Source: Candidatus Avedoeria danica
Lineage (GTDB): Bacteria; Chloroflexota; Anaerolineae; Epilineales; Epilineaceae
Direction: 5' to 3'
Length of the DNA stretch: 64,000 nt
Assembly (NCBI GenBank): GCA_016703025.1
Contig: JADJCV010000004.1
Span: 1,298,501 to 1,362,500, forward strand
Part shown: piece after piece, positions 19,879-29,012 of the stretch
Layout: every line of letters starts with the position of its first letter
How positions within the stretch are numbered: the stretch's first letter is position 1
Program-made: the position numbers and the translations under genes
The notes under the pieces: model-generated
What the model was told of the DNA's origin: nothing
What the model saw: only the letters and a program-made list of their open reading frames with translations
Database searches by the model: none

Positions 19879-22800
19879 TTACGGCGCCGCGGTCGGCGCC
19901 CGCGGCTCCCCGGTCGGCGACGGCGGCCCCGGCTCTACCGAGGGCTGTGAAGTGGGATGCGACGGGTCCGCGGTCGGGACTTCGGTCGGCGGGGCGTCGG
20001 ACGTCGGCTCGGGGGTGGCCGTCGGCACGTCGTGCCCCTCGAGCACGTGCAGGCTGCTGACGTACGGCAGGTAGATCGCCGATGAGTCGGCCACGATCCG
20101 AACCTCACGCGTCTGCCATCCCGCGTGATCGGGCTTGTTGGCGCGGTAGACCGAGAGGAGCCCGGTGTCGATGGCGCCTTCGAGGTCCGTGCAGACGTTC
20201 TTGAGCTGGGTCTTCGCGACGGCGTTCGGCGGGAAGTTCAAGCCGGCCGTTGGCGCGAAGAGGTCGGCGGTCCCGGTGACGGCCTCCTCCATGACGAGGC
20301 AGCCGTCCGTCGCCAGATCGAACGTGTAGCCATCGCCGTCGACCAGCGTGTCCGGCGCCATGTCGTCGCCGAGGAAGCTCGAAGTCTGGGCGAAGTCCTC
20401 GAACGGGTCGCTGACGGCCGCCGCGTAGCGGAAGCTCAGCGTTCCGGCCGCCACGTCGCTGCCGGGGAACACGTCCGCCGCCGGCACCGCCAGCATCGTG
20501 ACGGACTCTCCGATGTCATACGACTGCAGGAACGCGGCCGTCACCTGTGCGAAGTTCGGCTCGAGGGTCGCTTGGTCCACGTTCGCCCAAGCCACGAGGT
20601 GACGTCCTGCCGGCACGCCGGCCGCGAAGGCGCCCTCCGGGAACGGGAAGATCACGCGATCCCACGTGCCGTCCATGTCGCCATCGATATAGATCTTGTA
20701 GCCGACCGGCGCCGGCGAGCGCCGAGCGCCGTAAGTCGTCAGGCTGAACTGCACGATCGGAACATCGCGCATCCCACCCATCCCGTCGCCCACCTGGACG
20801 ACACCGGTGCTCACGCCGAGCGCGCCGATGTCGATCGGCGACGGCATGCCGCTGCCTTCAACGGCCGACTCCTGCGCGTCGACGCCGCCGAGGTGGGCAA
20901 CGCTGAGCGGGCCGGGCTGCTGGCACGGGTGCTGGTAGAGATGATCGACGGGCTGACCATCGGCCGGCACCTCGACGGCATCGTTCGTCGTCGACTGGAC
21001 ACAGCTGCGCCGGTGGGGCAGCGCGTGGAACGGCACATGGAGGACCTCGCCGTCCGCGACGGGCTCGCCTGACGCGTTCGTCTCGGTGAGGATCACGTAG
21101 CCGTCGATCTCATGCGCACGGAAGATCGGCTCCTTGGCCGCGGCCATCCCATCCAGTCCGAACAGCTCCCAAGCGCGGATCTTGGCCGGCGTCAGGTCAA
21201 AGTGAACGCTGACGGTCTGCTCGTCCCGACTGTGAAGCGTGATCAACTCATCCGGGAACGAGACCGCGAGGCCTTTGTCGGCATCCTCCTCGGGGAACGC
21301 CAGCATGCTGGAGAGCTTGTAGTGCTTCGAAGTCTCGGTGAGGTTGCGCACCGTCAGCTCGCGCTCGATCGACGCGGCCTCGCCGACCTCGCCGGTCAGG
21401 TTGAGGTCGTTGAGGCTGAACTCCGCCAGCCCGCGGTCCGAGCGGACGAGGACGCTGCCCGTCGCCGAGTCGAAAGCGTTCGCGCGCCCGGCACCCTGAC
21501 GGGTCACGCCCACCTGCGGTCCGGTGTCGTTGCGGCCCAGTCGGATCACGGGCTGCGCGTAGTTCATCGCCAACGCCGCCAGGTCCGGCGCCGACAAGCC
21601 AAGCTCCTGTTCACGGTTCCGCTGCGCCAGAAGCGCCACGATGCCGGCAACGGCCGGGCCGGACATCGAGGTTCCGCTGAAGCTGATGCCGTTCGTCCCC
21701 GAGCCTGCCAGCGCGCTGAACGTGTTCTCGCCGGGCGCCGTGATGTTCGGCTTGATCCCGCCCGAAGCGCGGCTGGGCCCGCGGCTGCTCGAATTCGAGA
21801 TCGTGTCCGTCAGCCACGGCAGCTGGACGAACTTCGTCGGGTCGATCGTGGCCTTGACCGGCGTGCCGTTCTGGAGGAGGTCGCGGATCTGGAGGCCCTT
21901 GTCCCGGTCGATCATCACGGCCGGGATCGTCGGGTACGGACCGGGGGGCGTCGGGCCCATCGGCACCTTGGCCGTCGGGCCGGTGAAGACGACGACACCG
22001 ATCGCGCCCTTGGCCTGCGCGTTCTTGACCTTCTCGGTGAACGAGCACGTACCGCGCTCGATCAGGGCGAACTTCTCGTTTACGTCCTGGAAAGGCTCCG
22101 TGGCGATGTTGTTGCAGGCCGAGCCGAAGAACGCGAGCGGCTTGTCAGCCAGCACGGTGGTAATCGGGGGAAGCCAGCCGCTGTCGCCCACGTATCCGGT
22201 CTCGAACATCATGGCCTGCCCGCCCTCGGTCCAGTTCGCGCGGAACAACTGCTCGGTCTCGCCGTTGGCGTAGGAATTGGCGACGGACAGAATCATCTCG
22301 GTCGCTGCGGGCGAGCCGGCGATGTAGTGCACGTTGCCGTTGTTGCCGGCAGATGCCACGACGGTGACGCCGGCCTGATGCAAGGCGGCCGTCATCTCGG
22401 CGTACTCGGCCGTGCCGGGGCCGTACTCCGAGCCGAGGCTCAGGTTCACGACATCGATCACGACGGCCGGCCGGTGGCCGGGGACATCCGCATCCGGGTC
22501 GTCCAGGTTCGTGTTGTGGTTGAAGATCCACTCGAGGGCCTCGAGCGCGAGGTTCGTCGTGTTGGCGGCGCCGACCGGTGAGCCGAACACCTTGATCGCC
22601 ACGAGGTTGGCGCCGGGCGCCATGCCGGGCGCCACCTTGTCCGTGCCGATGCCGGCGGCTGTTCCGGCGACGTGCGTGCCGTGATTCGCACCGCTGCCCT
22701 TGTCGAGCGGGTCGTCGTCGGGCACCGGCGAGCGCGAGCACGTCGGCGTGTCCTGCTGGCAGCCCGGGCTGTAGAACTCGCCTGCCAGGTCGACGCCCCC

Positions 22801-23493
22801 GATGACCTTCTCGGTCGGGAACGAGACCTTCCCCTGCCACATATCGTCGGTCGTGTTCGGGTCATTCGCGGTGAACTCGGCCGTATCGCCCGAGCCGCCG
22901 AAGTCCTTGTGCGTGTAGTCGATCCCGGTGTCGATGACCGCGACCGTCACGTCTTTGCCGTCCCAGCCGAGCTCCTGTACGACGCGCGACGCGCCCGTCC
23001 ACGGTCCGACGTCCTTGTTGTCCACGGAGTGGACCGGCGCCTTGCTGACGGAGACCACGCCTGAGAGCGCCACGATCTGCTTCAGCTCGGCCGCCGTGCA
23101 GTCCACATGCAGCGCGTTCATGCCCCCCGTGAAGCGCCCGATCACACGCCCGCCGATCGCCTCGACGGCGCGCACGAGCGGGGCCTGTCGGCGGGCAAGG
23201 TCGCGCCGCGCCGCGCGCACGCGGTCCTTGGAGACCGGCCGACCGCTCTTGGCCGCCGCATCCACGACGCGCCAGACGGGATCGCCCTTCAAGTGGACGA
23301 TGACGCTGAGCTGGCCGGGCGCCAGCCCGGCGCTCGACCAGGCATCCGGGCTGATCGTCACCGTCGTGCCTGCCCCGACGACGGCCTGCGGTGCGGGCGG
23401 CTGCGCGGCCGCGGCCGGGTTCGCCCCAGCGGTCACGGCACACGTGGCGATGAGCACTGCAAACACGGCCAGGGCATTGAGCGGTCGCTTCAT
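19879..23493 (-). CDS. secreted subtilisin-like serine protease (S8) with PA insertion
   Basis: A 1204-residue exported protease. Signal peptide MKRPLNALAVFAVLIATCAV is followed by an I9-like propeptide region (about 45-155), then the S8 domain with catalytic Asp188 (AVIDTGIDYTH), His271 (NHGTHVAGT) and Ser609 (GTSMSGPA). A PA domain is inserted before the Ser (about 440-560). Fn3/CUB-like beta domains follow and the tail is Pro/Thr/Ser-rich. No C-terminal membrane helix or sorting motif is seen. The start is ATG 23493, with GGAGG eight bases upstream; an ATG six codons earlier is less likely. It probably degrades extracellular protein. Confidence 0.93.
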   Translation of the reverse strand: MKRPLNALAVFAVLIATCAVTAGANPAAAAQPPAPQAVVGAGTTVTISPDAWSSAGLAPGQLSVIVHLKGDPVWRVVDAAAKSGRPVSKDRVRAARRDLARRQAPLVRAVEAIGGRVIGRFTGGMNALHVDCTAAELKQIVALSGVVSVSKAPVHSVDNKDVGPWTGASRVVQELGWDGKDVTVAVIDTGIDYTHKDFGGSGDTAEFTANDPNTTDDMWQGKVSFPTEKVIGGVDLAGEFYSPGCQQDTPTCSRSPVPDDDPLDKGSGANHGTHVAGTAAGIGTDKVAPGMAPGANLVAIKVFGSPVGAANTTNLALEALEWIFNHNTNLDDPDADVPGHRPAVVIDVVNLSLGSEYGPGTAEYAEMTAALHQAGVTVVASAGNNGNVHYIAGSPAATEMILSVANSYANGETEQLFRANWTEGGQAMMFETGYVGDSGWLPPITTVLADKPLAFFGSACNNIATEPFQDVNEKFALIERGTCSFTEKVKNAQAKGAIGVVVFTGPTAKVPMGPTPPGPYPTIPAVMIDRDKGLQIRDLLQNGTPVKATIDPTKFVQLPWLTDTISNSSSRGPSRASGGIKPNITAPGENTFSALAGSGTNGISFSGTSMSGPAVAGIVALLAQRNREQELGLSAPDLAALAMNYAQPVIRLGRNDTGPQVGVTRQGAGRANAFDSATGSVLVRSDRGLAEFSLNDLNLTGEVGEAASIERELTVRNLTETSKHYKLSSMLAFPEEDADKGLAVSFPDELITLHSRDEQTVSVHFDLTPAKIRAWELFGLDGMAAAKEPIFRAHEIDGYVILTETNASGEPVADGEVLHVPFHALPHRRSCVQSTTNDAVEVPADGQPVDHLYQHPCQQPGPLSVAHLGGVDAQESAVEGSGMPSPIDIGALGVSTGVVQVGDGMGGMRDVPIVQFSLTTYGARRSPAPVGYKIYIDGDMDGTWDRVIFPFPEGAFAAGVPAGRHLVAWANVDQATLEPNFAQVTAAFLQSYDIGESVTMLAVPAADVFPGSDVAAGTLSFRYAAAVSDPFEDFAQTSSFLGDDMAPDTLVDGDGYTFDLATDGCLVMEEAVTGTADLFAPTAGLNFPPNAVAKTQLKNVCTDLEGAIDTGLLSVYRANKPDHAGWQTREVRIVADSSAIYLPYVSSLHVLEGHDVPTATPEPTSDAPPTEVPTADPSHPTSQPSVEPGPPSPTGEPRAPTAAP

Positions 23494-23534
23494 GGATCGT
23501 TCCTCCGTCAAGTAGTTCAGCGTGTAACGACCAG

Positions 23535-23579
23535 AGAAGCGACAACGTGACCCCTGGCTGGGGACCCGTGATCGCTTCT
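23535..23579. terminator. imperfect hairpin between pnp and the subtilase gene
   Basis: AGAAGCGA (23535-23542) and TCGCTTCT (23572-23579) enclose a further partly paired run (ACGTGACCCC / GGGGACCCGT) with a short loop. It could end pnp transcription or lie in the leader of the protease gene. No U-run follows, so the call is tentative. Confidence 0.4.
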
Positions 23580-23631
23580 CCGGCGGATGGCTGGAAAGGG
23601 CGGAACCCGGAGACTCTGCCGTGGTGGTGTA

Positions 23632-26031
23632 CTAGTTGCTGCGGCTCGGGCCATCGTAGCGCGGGCGATCGCCGCCTCGGTCACCGCCGCCCCCGCCGTA
23701 GCGCGGACGGTCGCCGCCGCGATCCCCACCGCGATCGCCGCCGTAGCCGCCGCCGCGCGGCGGGCCGCCTCGACCGCCGCCGCCGCCCCGGCTTCCGCCG
23801 CCGGCATCGTTCGCCCGAGCCTCCTCGAGCGTCCAGCCCTCGATGACCGCGCGCCGCGAGAGGCGCACCTTGCCGTCGGCGATGTCGGTGACCATGACGG
23901 TGACCTCGTCGCCGAGCTGGACCTCGTCGGCCACCGTCGCCACGCGCTCGTTGGAGAGCTGCGAGATGTGGACCATCCCGTCGACGCCCGGCATGAGCTC
24001 GACGAAGCAGCCGAAGTCCGTGATCCGGTTCACCGAGCCGGTGTACACCGCCCCGAGCTGCGGTCCGGCCGTCAGCCCCTCGATGATCCCGCGCGCCTTC
24101 TCGGCCGCCGCGCCGTCCGTCGAGGCCACATACACCGTGCCGTCGTTCTGGATGTCCACCTTGACGCCGGTCTGCTCCTCGATCATCCGGACGTTCTTGC
24201 CGCCCGGCCCGATCAGCTTGCCGATCGAGTCGGCCGGGATCTTGAGGGTCATGATCCGCGGCGCGTACGGGGACATCTCGGACCGCGGCGCGGGCAGCGT
24301 GTCCGTCATGAGGCCGAGGATGAGGAGGCGCGCCTCGCGGGCCTGCGCCAGCGCCTGCGTCAGCACCGCGTCCGGGATCCCGCCGATCTTGATGTCCATC
24401 TGCAGCGCCGTGATCCCGGCGGCCGTGCCGGCCACCTTGAAGTCCATGTCGCCGAGGTGGTCCTCCATCCCCTGGATGTCCGTCAGGACGACGTGCCGCC
24501 CGGCGCCCGGATCGCTGATCAGGCCCATCGCGATGCCGGCGACGGGCGCCTTGATCGGCACGCCGGCGTCCATGAGCGCCAGCGACGAAGCACAGATCGA
24601 CGCCTGCGACGTCGAGCCGTTGGACGCGAGGCACTCGCTGACGACGCGGATCGTGTACGGGAACACGTCGTCGGCGGGCAGGACGTACTTCAGCGCCGTC
24701 TCGACGAGCGCGCCGTGCCCGATCTCGCGCCGGCGCGGGCCGCGCATGGGCCACGTCTCGCCGGTCGAGAACGGCGGGAAGTTGTAGTGGTGCATCCAGC
24801 GCTTGAGCGTCTCGGGCCGCAGCGAGTCCAGCTTCTGGCCCTCGCCGACCGTGCCGAGCGTCGCCAGCGACATGACCTGGGTCTCCCCGCGCTGGAACAA
24901 CGCCGAACCGTGCGTCCGCGGCACGATCCCGACCTCGGCGCTCAGGCCGCGGATCTCGCGCGGGTGCCTGCCGTCCGGGCGGATGCCCTCGGCCAGGATC
25001 CGCTCGCGCACGGCCGCGGCGGTCACGTGCTTGGCGACGGCCTTGATGTGCTTGAGCATGTAGGGCTTGCCGTCCGCACCAAGCTTGGCCGGCGGCGCGC
25101 CGTCTTCACCCGGCAGGTACGCCGCCTGCCACTTCGCCAGCACCTCGTCGATGCGGGCGTTGCGCTCGTCCTTGAGCAACGTTGCGTCGGCGACGATGAC
25201 ATCGAGGGCGGCCCGACAGCTGGCCTGGGCGTCCGCCTCGAGCGCCTCGGGCGGCGCGTCGATGTGGACGTCGACCTTCGGCTTGCCGACCTCGGCGCGC
25301 ATCCGGTTCTGGAGTTCGAACAGCGGCTGGATGGCGGCGTGGCCGGCGCGGATCGCGTCCAGCATCGTGGCCTCGTCCACCTCGGCGGCGCCGCACTCGA
25401 CCATCAGGATGGCGCCGGCGGTGGCGGCCAGCCGGAGATCGAGCGTGCTCGTCTCCATGTCCGCGGTCGTCGGGTTCATGACGAGAGCGCCGTCGACCAT
25501 GCCGACACGGACGCCGGCGATCGGCTCCGGGAAGGGCACGTCGCTAACCATCAGCGCCGCGGATGCGGCGTTCATGGCCGGGATGTCCAGGTAGTGCACG
25601 CCGTCGCTCGAGAGCGAGGAGGTGATGATCTGAACGTCGTTGCGCATGCCCTCGGGAAACAGCGGGCGCAGCGGGCGATCGATCAGCCGGGCGGTGAGGA
25701 TCGCCGTCTCGCTCGGGCGCCCTTCGCGCTTGAAGAACGAGCCCGGGATCCGGCCGGCGGCATACATCTTCTCGTCGAACTCTACGGAGAGAGGCATGAA
25801 GTCGATGTCGCGCACACCCTTGCTCGTCGTCGCCGTCGCCAGGACGATCGAGTCGCCGAGCTGGCACGTGACGGCGCCGCCGGCCAGCAGCGCCAGCTTG
25901 CCGGTGCGGAACGTGAACGTTTTGCCGCCGACATCGCACGTGTAGACGCGCTCTTTGGACTCGATGCGGCGGAGGACGGGGGCTGGGCCGGCGAGATCGT
26001 CCGGCGACATCGGGAGACGGGGTTCAGACAT
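23632..26031 (-). CDS. pnp: polyribonucleotide nucleotidyltransferase with Gly/Arg-rich tail
   Basis: Phosphorolytic 3'-5' exoribonuclease of RNA turnover. The 799 residues contain two RNase PH domains (LALLAGGAVTCQLGDSIVLA and RTHGSALFQRGETQV), a KH domain (IPADSIGKLIGPGGKNVRMI) and an S1 domain (GAVYTGSVNRITDFGCFVEL). The final ~60 residues are a low-complexity RGG-type tail (GGSRGGGGGRGGPPRGG and GGDRGGDRPRY repeats), not part of standard PNPase and likely to bind RNA or promote condensation. It follows rpsO, the widely conserved order, with a long hairpin between them. Confidence 0.96.
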   Translation of the reverse strand: MSEPRLPMSPDDLAGPAPVLRRIESKERVYTCDVGGKTFTFRTGKLALLAGGAVTCQLGDSIVLATATTSKGVRDIDFMPLSVEFDEKMYAAGRIPGSFFKREGRPSETAILTARLIDRPLRPLFPEGMRNDVQIITSSLSSDGVHYLDIPAMNAASAALMVSDVPFPEPIAGVRVGMVDGALVMNPTTADMETSTLDLRLAATAGAILMVECGAAEVDEATMLDAIRAGHAAIQPLFELQNRMRAEVGKPKVDVHIDAPPEALEADAQASCRAALDVIVADATLLKDERNARIDEVLAKWQAAYLPGEDGAPPAKLGADGKPYMLKHIKAVAKHVTAAAVRERILAEGIRPDGRHPREIRGLSAEVGIVPRTHGSALFQRGETQVMSLATLGTVGEGQKLDSLRPETLKRWMHHYNFPPFSTGETWPMRGPRRREIGHGALVETALKYVLPADDVFPYTIRVVSECLASNGSTSQASICASSLALMDAGVPIKAPVAGIAMGLISDPGAGRHVVLTDIQGMEDHLGDMDFKVAGTAAGITALQMDIKIGGIPDAVLTQALAQAREARLLILGLMTDTLPAPRSEMSPYAPRIMTLKIPADSIGKLIGPGGKNVRMIEEQTGVKVDIQNDGTVYVASTDGAAAEKARGIIEGLTAGPQLGAVYTGSVNRITDFGCFVELMPGVDGMVHISQLSNERVATVADEVQLGDEVTVMVTDIADGKVRLSRRAVIEGWTLEEARANDAGGGSRGGGGGRGGPPRGGGYGGDRGGDRGGDRPRYGGGGGDRGGDRPRYDGPSRSN

Positions 26032-26072
26032 GTTTCGGGATTCCTTCCCAATGACAGAGGGCGCCCGGGATC

Positions 26073-26135
26073 AGGAGCTGGGGGCTGCCCCGTCCGACGC
26101 CGGCGGAGCGGCGGGCGGAGCAGCCCCCAAGTCCT
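26073..26135. promoter_or_regulatory. rpsO-pnp intergenic hairpin
   Basis: Two 16-base arms (26073-26088 and 26120-26135) pair with two mismatches around a GC-rich interior. It lies in the 237-base rpsO-pnp gap, where E. coli has an RNase III site and PNPase autoregulates. Processing or partial termination here is an inference. I see nothing else in this gap. Confidence 0.6.
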
Positions 26136-26268
26136 GAACGCGTGACGCCCTCGCGGTTCACAGACTGGTTGAAAGCAAAACGAGATCGCGGCCACCGGAG
26201 GGCAGGCAGCGACCGCACCTCCCGGTCCGGTGCGCGACCCAACGCCGTTCGCTCGCTCGAGCGGACGA

Positions 26269-26538
26269 CTAACCGCGGATGCCGAGGCGGCCGATCAGCT
26301 CACGGTAGGCGGCGTGATCCGTGCGGTTCATGTAGCGCATCATCCGCTTGCGCTGGCCCACCAGGCGCAGCAGACCGCGCTTCGAGTGCTGGTCGTGCTT
26401 GTTCACCTTGGCGTGCTCGGTCAGGTTGCGGATGCGCTCGGTCATGATCGCGATCTGCACCGGCGGCGAGCCGACATCGTTCTCGTCTTTGCGGTAGTCC
26501 GCGATCAGCGACTGCTTCTTCTCTTGCGTGATCGACAT
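26269..26538 (-). CDS. rpsO: 30S ribosomal protein S15
   Basis: An 89-residue S15 that binds 16S rRNA helix 22 in small-subunit assembly. The sequence shows SITQEKKQSLIADYRKDEND, the segment GSPPVQIAIMTERIRNLTEH and the basic GLLRLVGQRKRMMRYM, with no gaps against the family. Its promoter lies inside the end of the upstream peptidase gene. The leader contains a palindrome, GCCGGCGCGCGCCGGC, about 30 bases before the start. Confidence 0.97.
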   Translation of the reverse strand: MSITQEKKQSLIADYRKDENDVGSPPVQIAIMTERIRNLTEHAKVNKHDQHSKRGLLRLVGQRKRMMRYMNRTDHAAYRELIGRLGIRG

Positions 26539-26610
26539 GGCCTTGAATGGTCCTCCACCGAAACGTCGCCGGCGCGCGCCGGCTCTGATCGTGCGTCGTC
26601 TGGTCGGTTA

Positions 26611-27795
26611 TCAATCTTGCGGAGTATACCACGGCTCGCCGGACGGGCCAATCCGCGTCGCAGCCAGGAGCGCCGCCGCCGCTTCGAGATCGCCGATGTC
26701 GATCACCTGGCCGGGTCGATGGGCGTGGCGCGTCGGGATGCTGACGGCGCCGGCCGGCACGCCCGCTCCGGTGAGCTGCAGCGCGGCGGCATCCGTCGTC
26801 CCGCCGGGCAGCACCTCCGGCTGGACGGGGATGTGCCCATCGCCGGCCAGCCGCTCGAGCCACGCGACGACGCCGCGGTGGCTGATCATCCCGCCGTCGC
26901 TGATCTTCACGGCCGCCCCGCCGCCGAGCGCCAGCGCGAGCGGCGCCGCCCCCGGCAGATCGCCCGCCCCCGTGATGTCCACGGCGATCGCGACATCGCA
27001 CGGCACATCGAAGCCCGCCGTTCGCGCGCCGCGCAGGCCGATCTCTTCCTGCACCGTGAACACGCCCCACACCTCGGCCGAACCAGGCGACGCCGCGGCC
27101 CGCCGCAGCGCCTCGGCCAGCGCCGCGCACCCGGCCCGGTTGTCCATGTTGTGCGCCATCGCCCGCCGGCCGCCGTCCTGCGGCACCAGCCCGCCCGCGT
27201 ACGCCGCCGCGTCGCCGACGCGCACCGGGCAGACCTCGCGGCTGGGCGCGCCGACGTCGATGTACAGCATGTCCAGCGTTGCCGCCTGGCCTGCGGCCGC
27301 CTTGCGCGCGATCGCTTCGGCGTCGATCACCCCTTCCAGGCCGCTCTCGAAGCGCACCCGGCAGCCGACGAGGTCGGCGATCGGCACGCCGCCGACGGCG
27401 CTGAACCGCACGAAGCCGTTGCCGTCGACGTGCGTGGCGATGACGCCGATCTCGTCCATGTGGGCGGCGATCAGGACGCGCGCCGGACGGCTGGACGCGG
27501 TTCGAGCGTCCGCCGCCGCGCCCGCCGTGGCGCTGCCGGCCGCGCCGACGCGCGTGAACAGGTTGCCCAGCGCATCGATCCGCACGATCTCGACGGTCGG
27601 CGCATGTTCGGCCAGCCAGGCGATGATCGCGTCGCGCACGCCGCCCTCGCGGCCGCTCGGGCCCCAGGCGGCGGTGAACGTCGCCAGCGCGTCGAGCAGC
27701 GGAGCGGATGGGGAGCTCGCGCCGGCGCTCGGAGATGTGGATGCCGTCTGCGGGTTCATGGGGCGACCTCTCGGTTCCTTGGGTACAGCGATCAT
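26611..27795 (-). CDS. M42 family metallo-aminopeptidase (intact)
   Basis: A 394-residue dizinc aminopeptidase of the M42 (glutamyl aminopeptidase/endoglucanase-like, TET-forming) family. All metal ligands and the catalytic acid are visible: His in AAHMDEIGV, Asp in HNMDNRAG, Glu-Glu in VQEEIGLRGA, Asp in AVDITGAGD and His in PTRHAHRPGQV. ATG 27795 overlaps the upstream stop (ATGA), matching the coupling of its neighbours; ATG 27759, with AGAGG upstream, would drop 12 poorly conserved residues. It is the last gene of the three-member M42 array and probably trims peptides in the cytoplasm. Confidence 0.93.
   Translation of the reverse strand: MIAVPKEPRGRPMNPQTASTSPSAGASSPSAPLLDALATFTAAWGPSGREGGVRDAIIAWLAEHAPTVEIVRIDALGNLFTRVGAAGSATAGAAADARTASSRPARVLIAAHMDEIGVIATHVDGNGFVRFSAVGGVPIADLVGCRVRFESGLEGVIDAEAIARKAAAGQAATLDMLYIDVGAPSREVCPVRVGDAAAYAGGLVPQDGGRRAMAHNMDNRAGCAALAEALRRAAASPGSAEVWGVFTVQEEIGLRGARTAGFDVPCDVAIAVDITGAGDLPGAAPLALALGGGAAVKISDGGMISHRGVVAWLERLAGDGHIPVQPEVLPGGTTDAAALQLTGAGVPAGAVSIPTRHAHRPGQVIDIGDLEAAAALLAATRIGPSGEPWYTPQD
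26623..26651 (-). promoter_or_regulatory. rpsO promoter
   Basis: On the minus strand TTGGCC (26651-26646), a 17-base spacer and TATACT (26628-26623) with an extended TG lie about 85 bases before rpsO, inside the 3' end of the upstream M42 gene. Spacing and -10 quality make this one of the best promoters in the window. Confidence 0.6.
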
Positions 27796-29012
27796 CGGCG
27801 ATCGAGCGCGATCGGCGCGACGATGTCGGGCGACCACGCTTCGAGCGCGGCGCGGACGAGGGCGACCAAGCCCGCGAGATCGTGCTTGGACACGAGCGCT
27901 TGCGGCCCATGCAGGTAGCGGCATGGCGCCGAGACGACGGCCGTCGGCACGCCTTGGCGCGACAGGTGGATCTTTCCGCCGTCCGTGCCGCCGCCTTTGG
28001 GCGCCCGGATCTGGTGGCGGATGCCGGCGCGCTCGGCGGCGGCGACGAGGTGGCGGACGAGGCGCGCATCGGCGACCATCGAGCTGTCCATGACGGTGAT
28101 CGCCGGCCCGTCGCCGACGCGCATGACCGGCGTGTCGTCGCGGTCCTTGGGCGTGTCGTCCGTCGTGCCGCACTCCAGGACGAACGCAGCGGACGGGGCG
28201 AGGCGATGGGCGGCCGGGCCGGCACCGCGCGTGCCGGCCTCTTCCTGCACGGAGAACACGCCGACGATGTCCACTGGATAGCGTGAGCGAAGCAGCATCG
28301 CCAGCGCCCAGCAGCCCGCTCGATCGTCCATCGCCTTGCCGAGGAGCGTCGGGCCGAGATCGACGGTTGCGGTATCCCAGACCGCGCCATCCCCCGGCTG
28401 CACCAGCGCCAGCGCCGCGTCGCGCGTCGTCACGCCGAGGTCGATCCGCAGCTCCTCCAGCGCCGGCAAGCGGGCACGCACCGCGTCGGCCGTCGCGTGC
28501 GCCGGCGGCAGCCCGACGACGCCGACGACGCCGTCCGCGCCGATCCGCACGCGCTGCCCGACGACCGCCGCGCCGAGCACGCCGCCGACCGCGGCCAGCC
28601 GAGCCATGCCGTCGCCGTCGATGTCGACGACCATCAGGCCGACCTCGTCGAGGTGGGCGCAGACCATGAGCGGCGGCACCGCGGGTTCGGATGATCGGGC
28701 GGCGGACGAACTCGGCTCGTTCGCACCGGCGTCGGGTCGACCGACGCCGCGCAGATCCGTGGTCGCGACCGCCGCGCCGCGATCTCCGCGCTTGCGCGCG
28801 TACAGGTTCCCGATCGCATCCGTCCAGAGCTCGTCGACGTGCGGCGCGACGGCGGCCGCGACGATGTCGCGCACACGGCCCTCGTCGCCGCTGACGCCGC
28901 GCGCGTCGGACAGCGCGGCCAGCAACGCCCAGTCGAGCCCGTCGCCGCCGTACGGCAGGGACGGCAGGGTCGGCACGGCCGACTGATCGTCGGCGACCTT
29001 GCGTCCGCTCAC
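27792..29012 (-). CDS. M42 family metallo-aminopeptidase (second copy)
   Basis: A 406-residue paralogue of the next gene downstream. The ligand positions are kept: CAHLDEVGL, KAMDDRAG, VQEEAGTRGA, the variable acid position as Glu in LECGTTDDTP, and the terminal His in PCRYLHGPQAL. GGTDGGKIH of the dimer/substrate loop is also present. A Ser/Ala-rich insertion near residues 90-110 precedes the first ligand. GTG 29012 overlaps the previous stop (GTGA) and its own stop overlaps the next start. Confidence 0.92.
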   Translation of the reverse strand: MSGRKVADDQSAVPTLPSLPYGGDGLDWALLAALSDARGVSGDEGRVRDIVAAAVAPHVDELWTDAIGNLYARKRGDRGAAVATTDLRGVGRPDAGANEPSSSAARSSEPAVPPLMVCAHLDEVGLMVVDIDGDGMARLAAVGGVLGAAVVGQRVRIGADGVVGVVGLPPAHATADAVRARLPALEELRIDLGVTTRDAALALVQPGDGAVWDTATVDLGPTLLGKAMDDRAGCWALAMLLRSRYPVDIVGVFSVQEEAGTRGAGPAAHRLAPSAAFVLECGTTDDTPKDRDDTPVMRVGDGPAITVMDSSMVADARLVRHLVAAAERAGIRHQIRAPKGGGTDGGKIHLSRQGVPTAVVSAPCRYLHGPQALVSKHDLAGLVALVRAALEAWSPDIVAPIALDRR

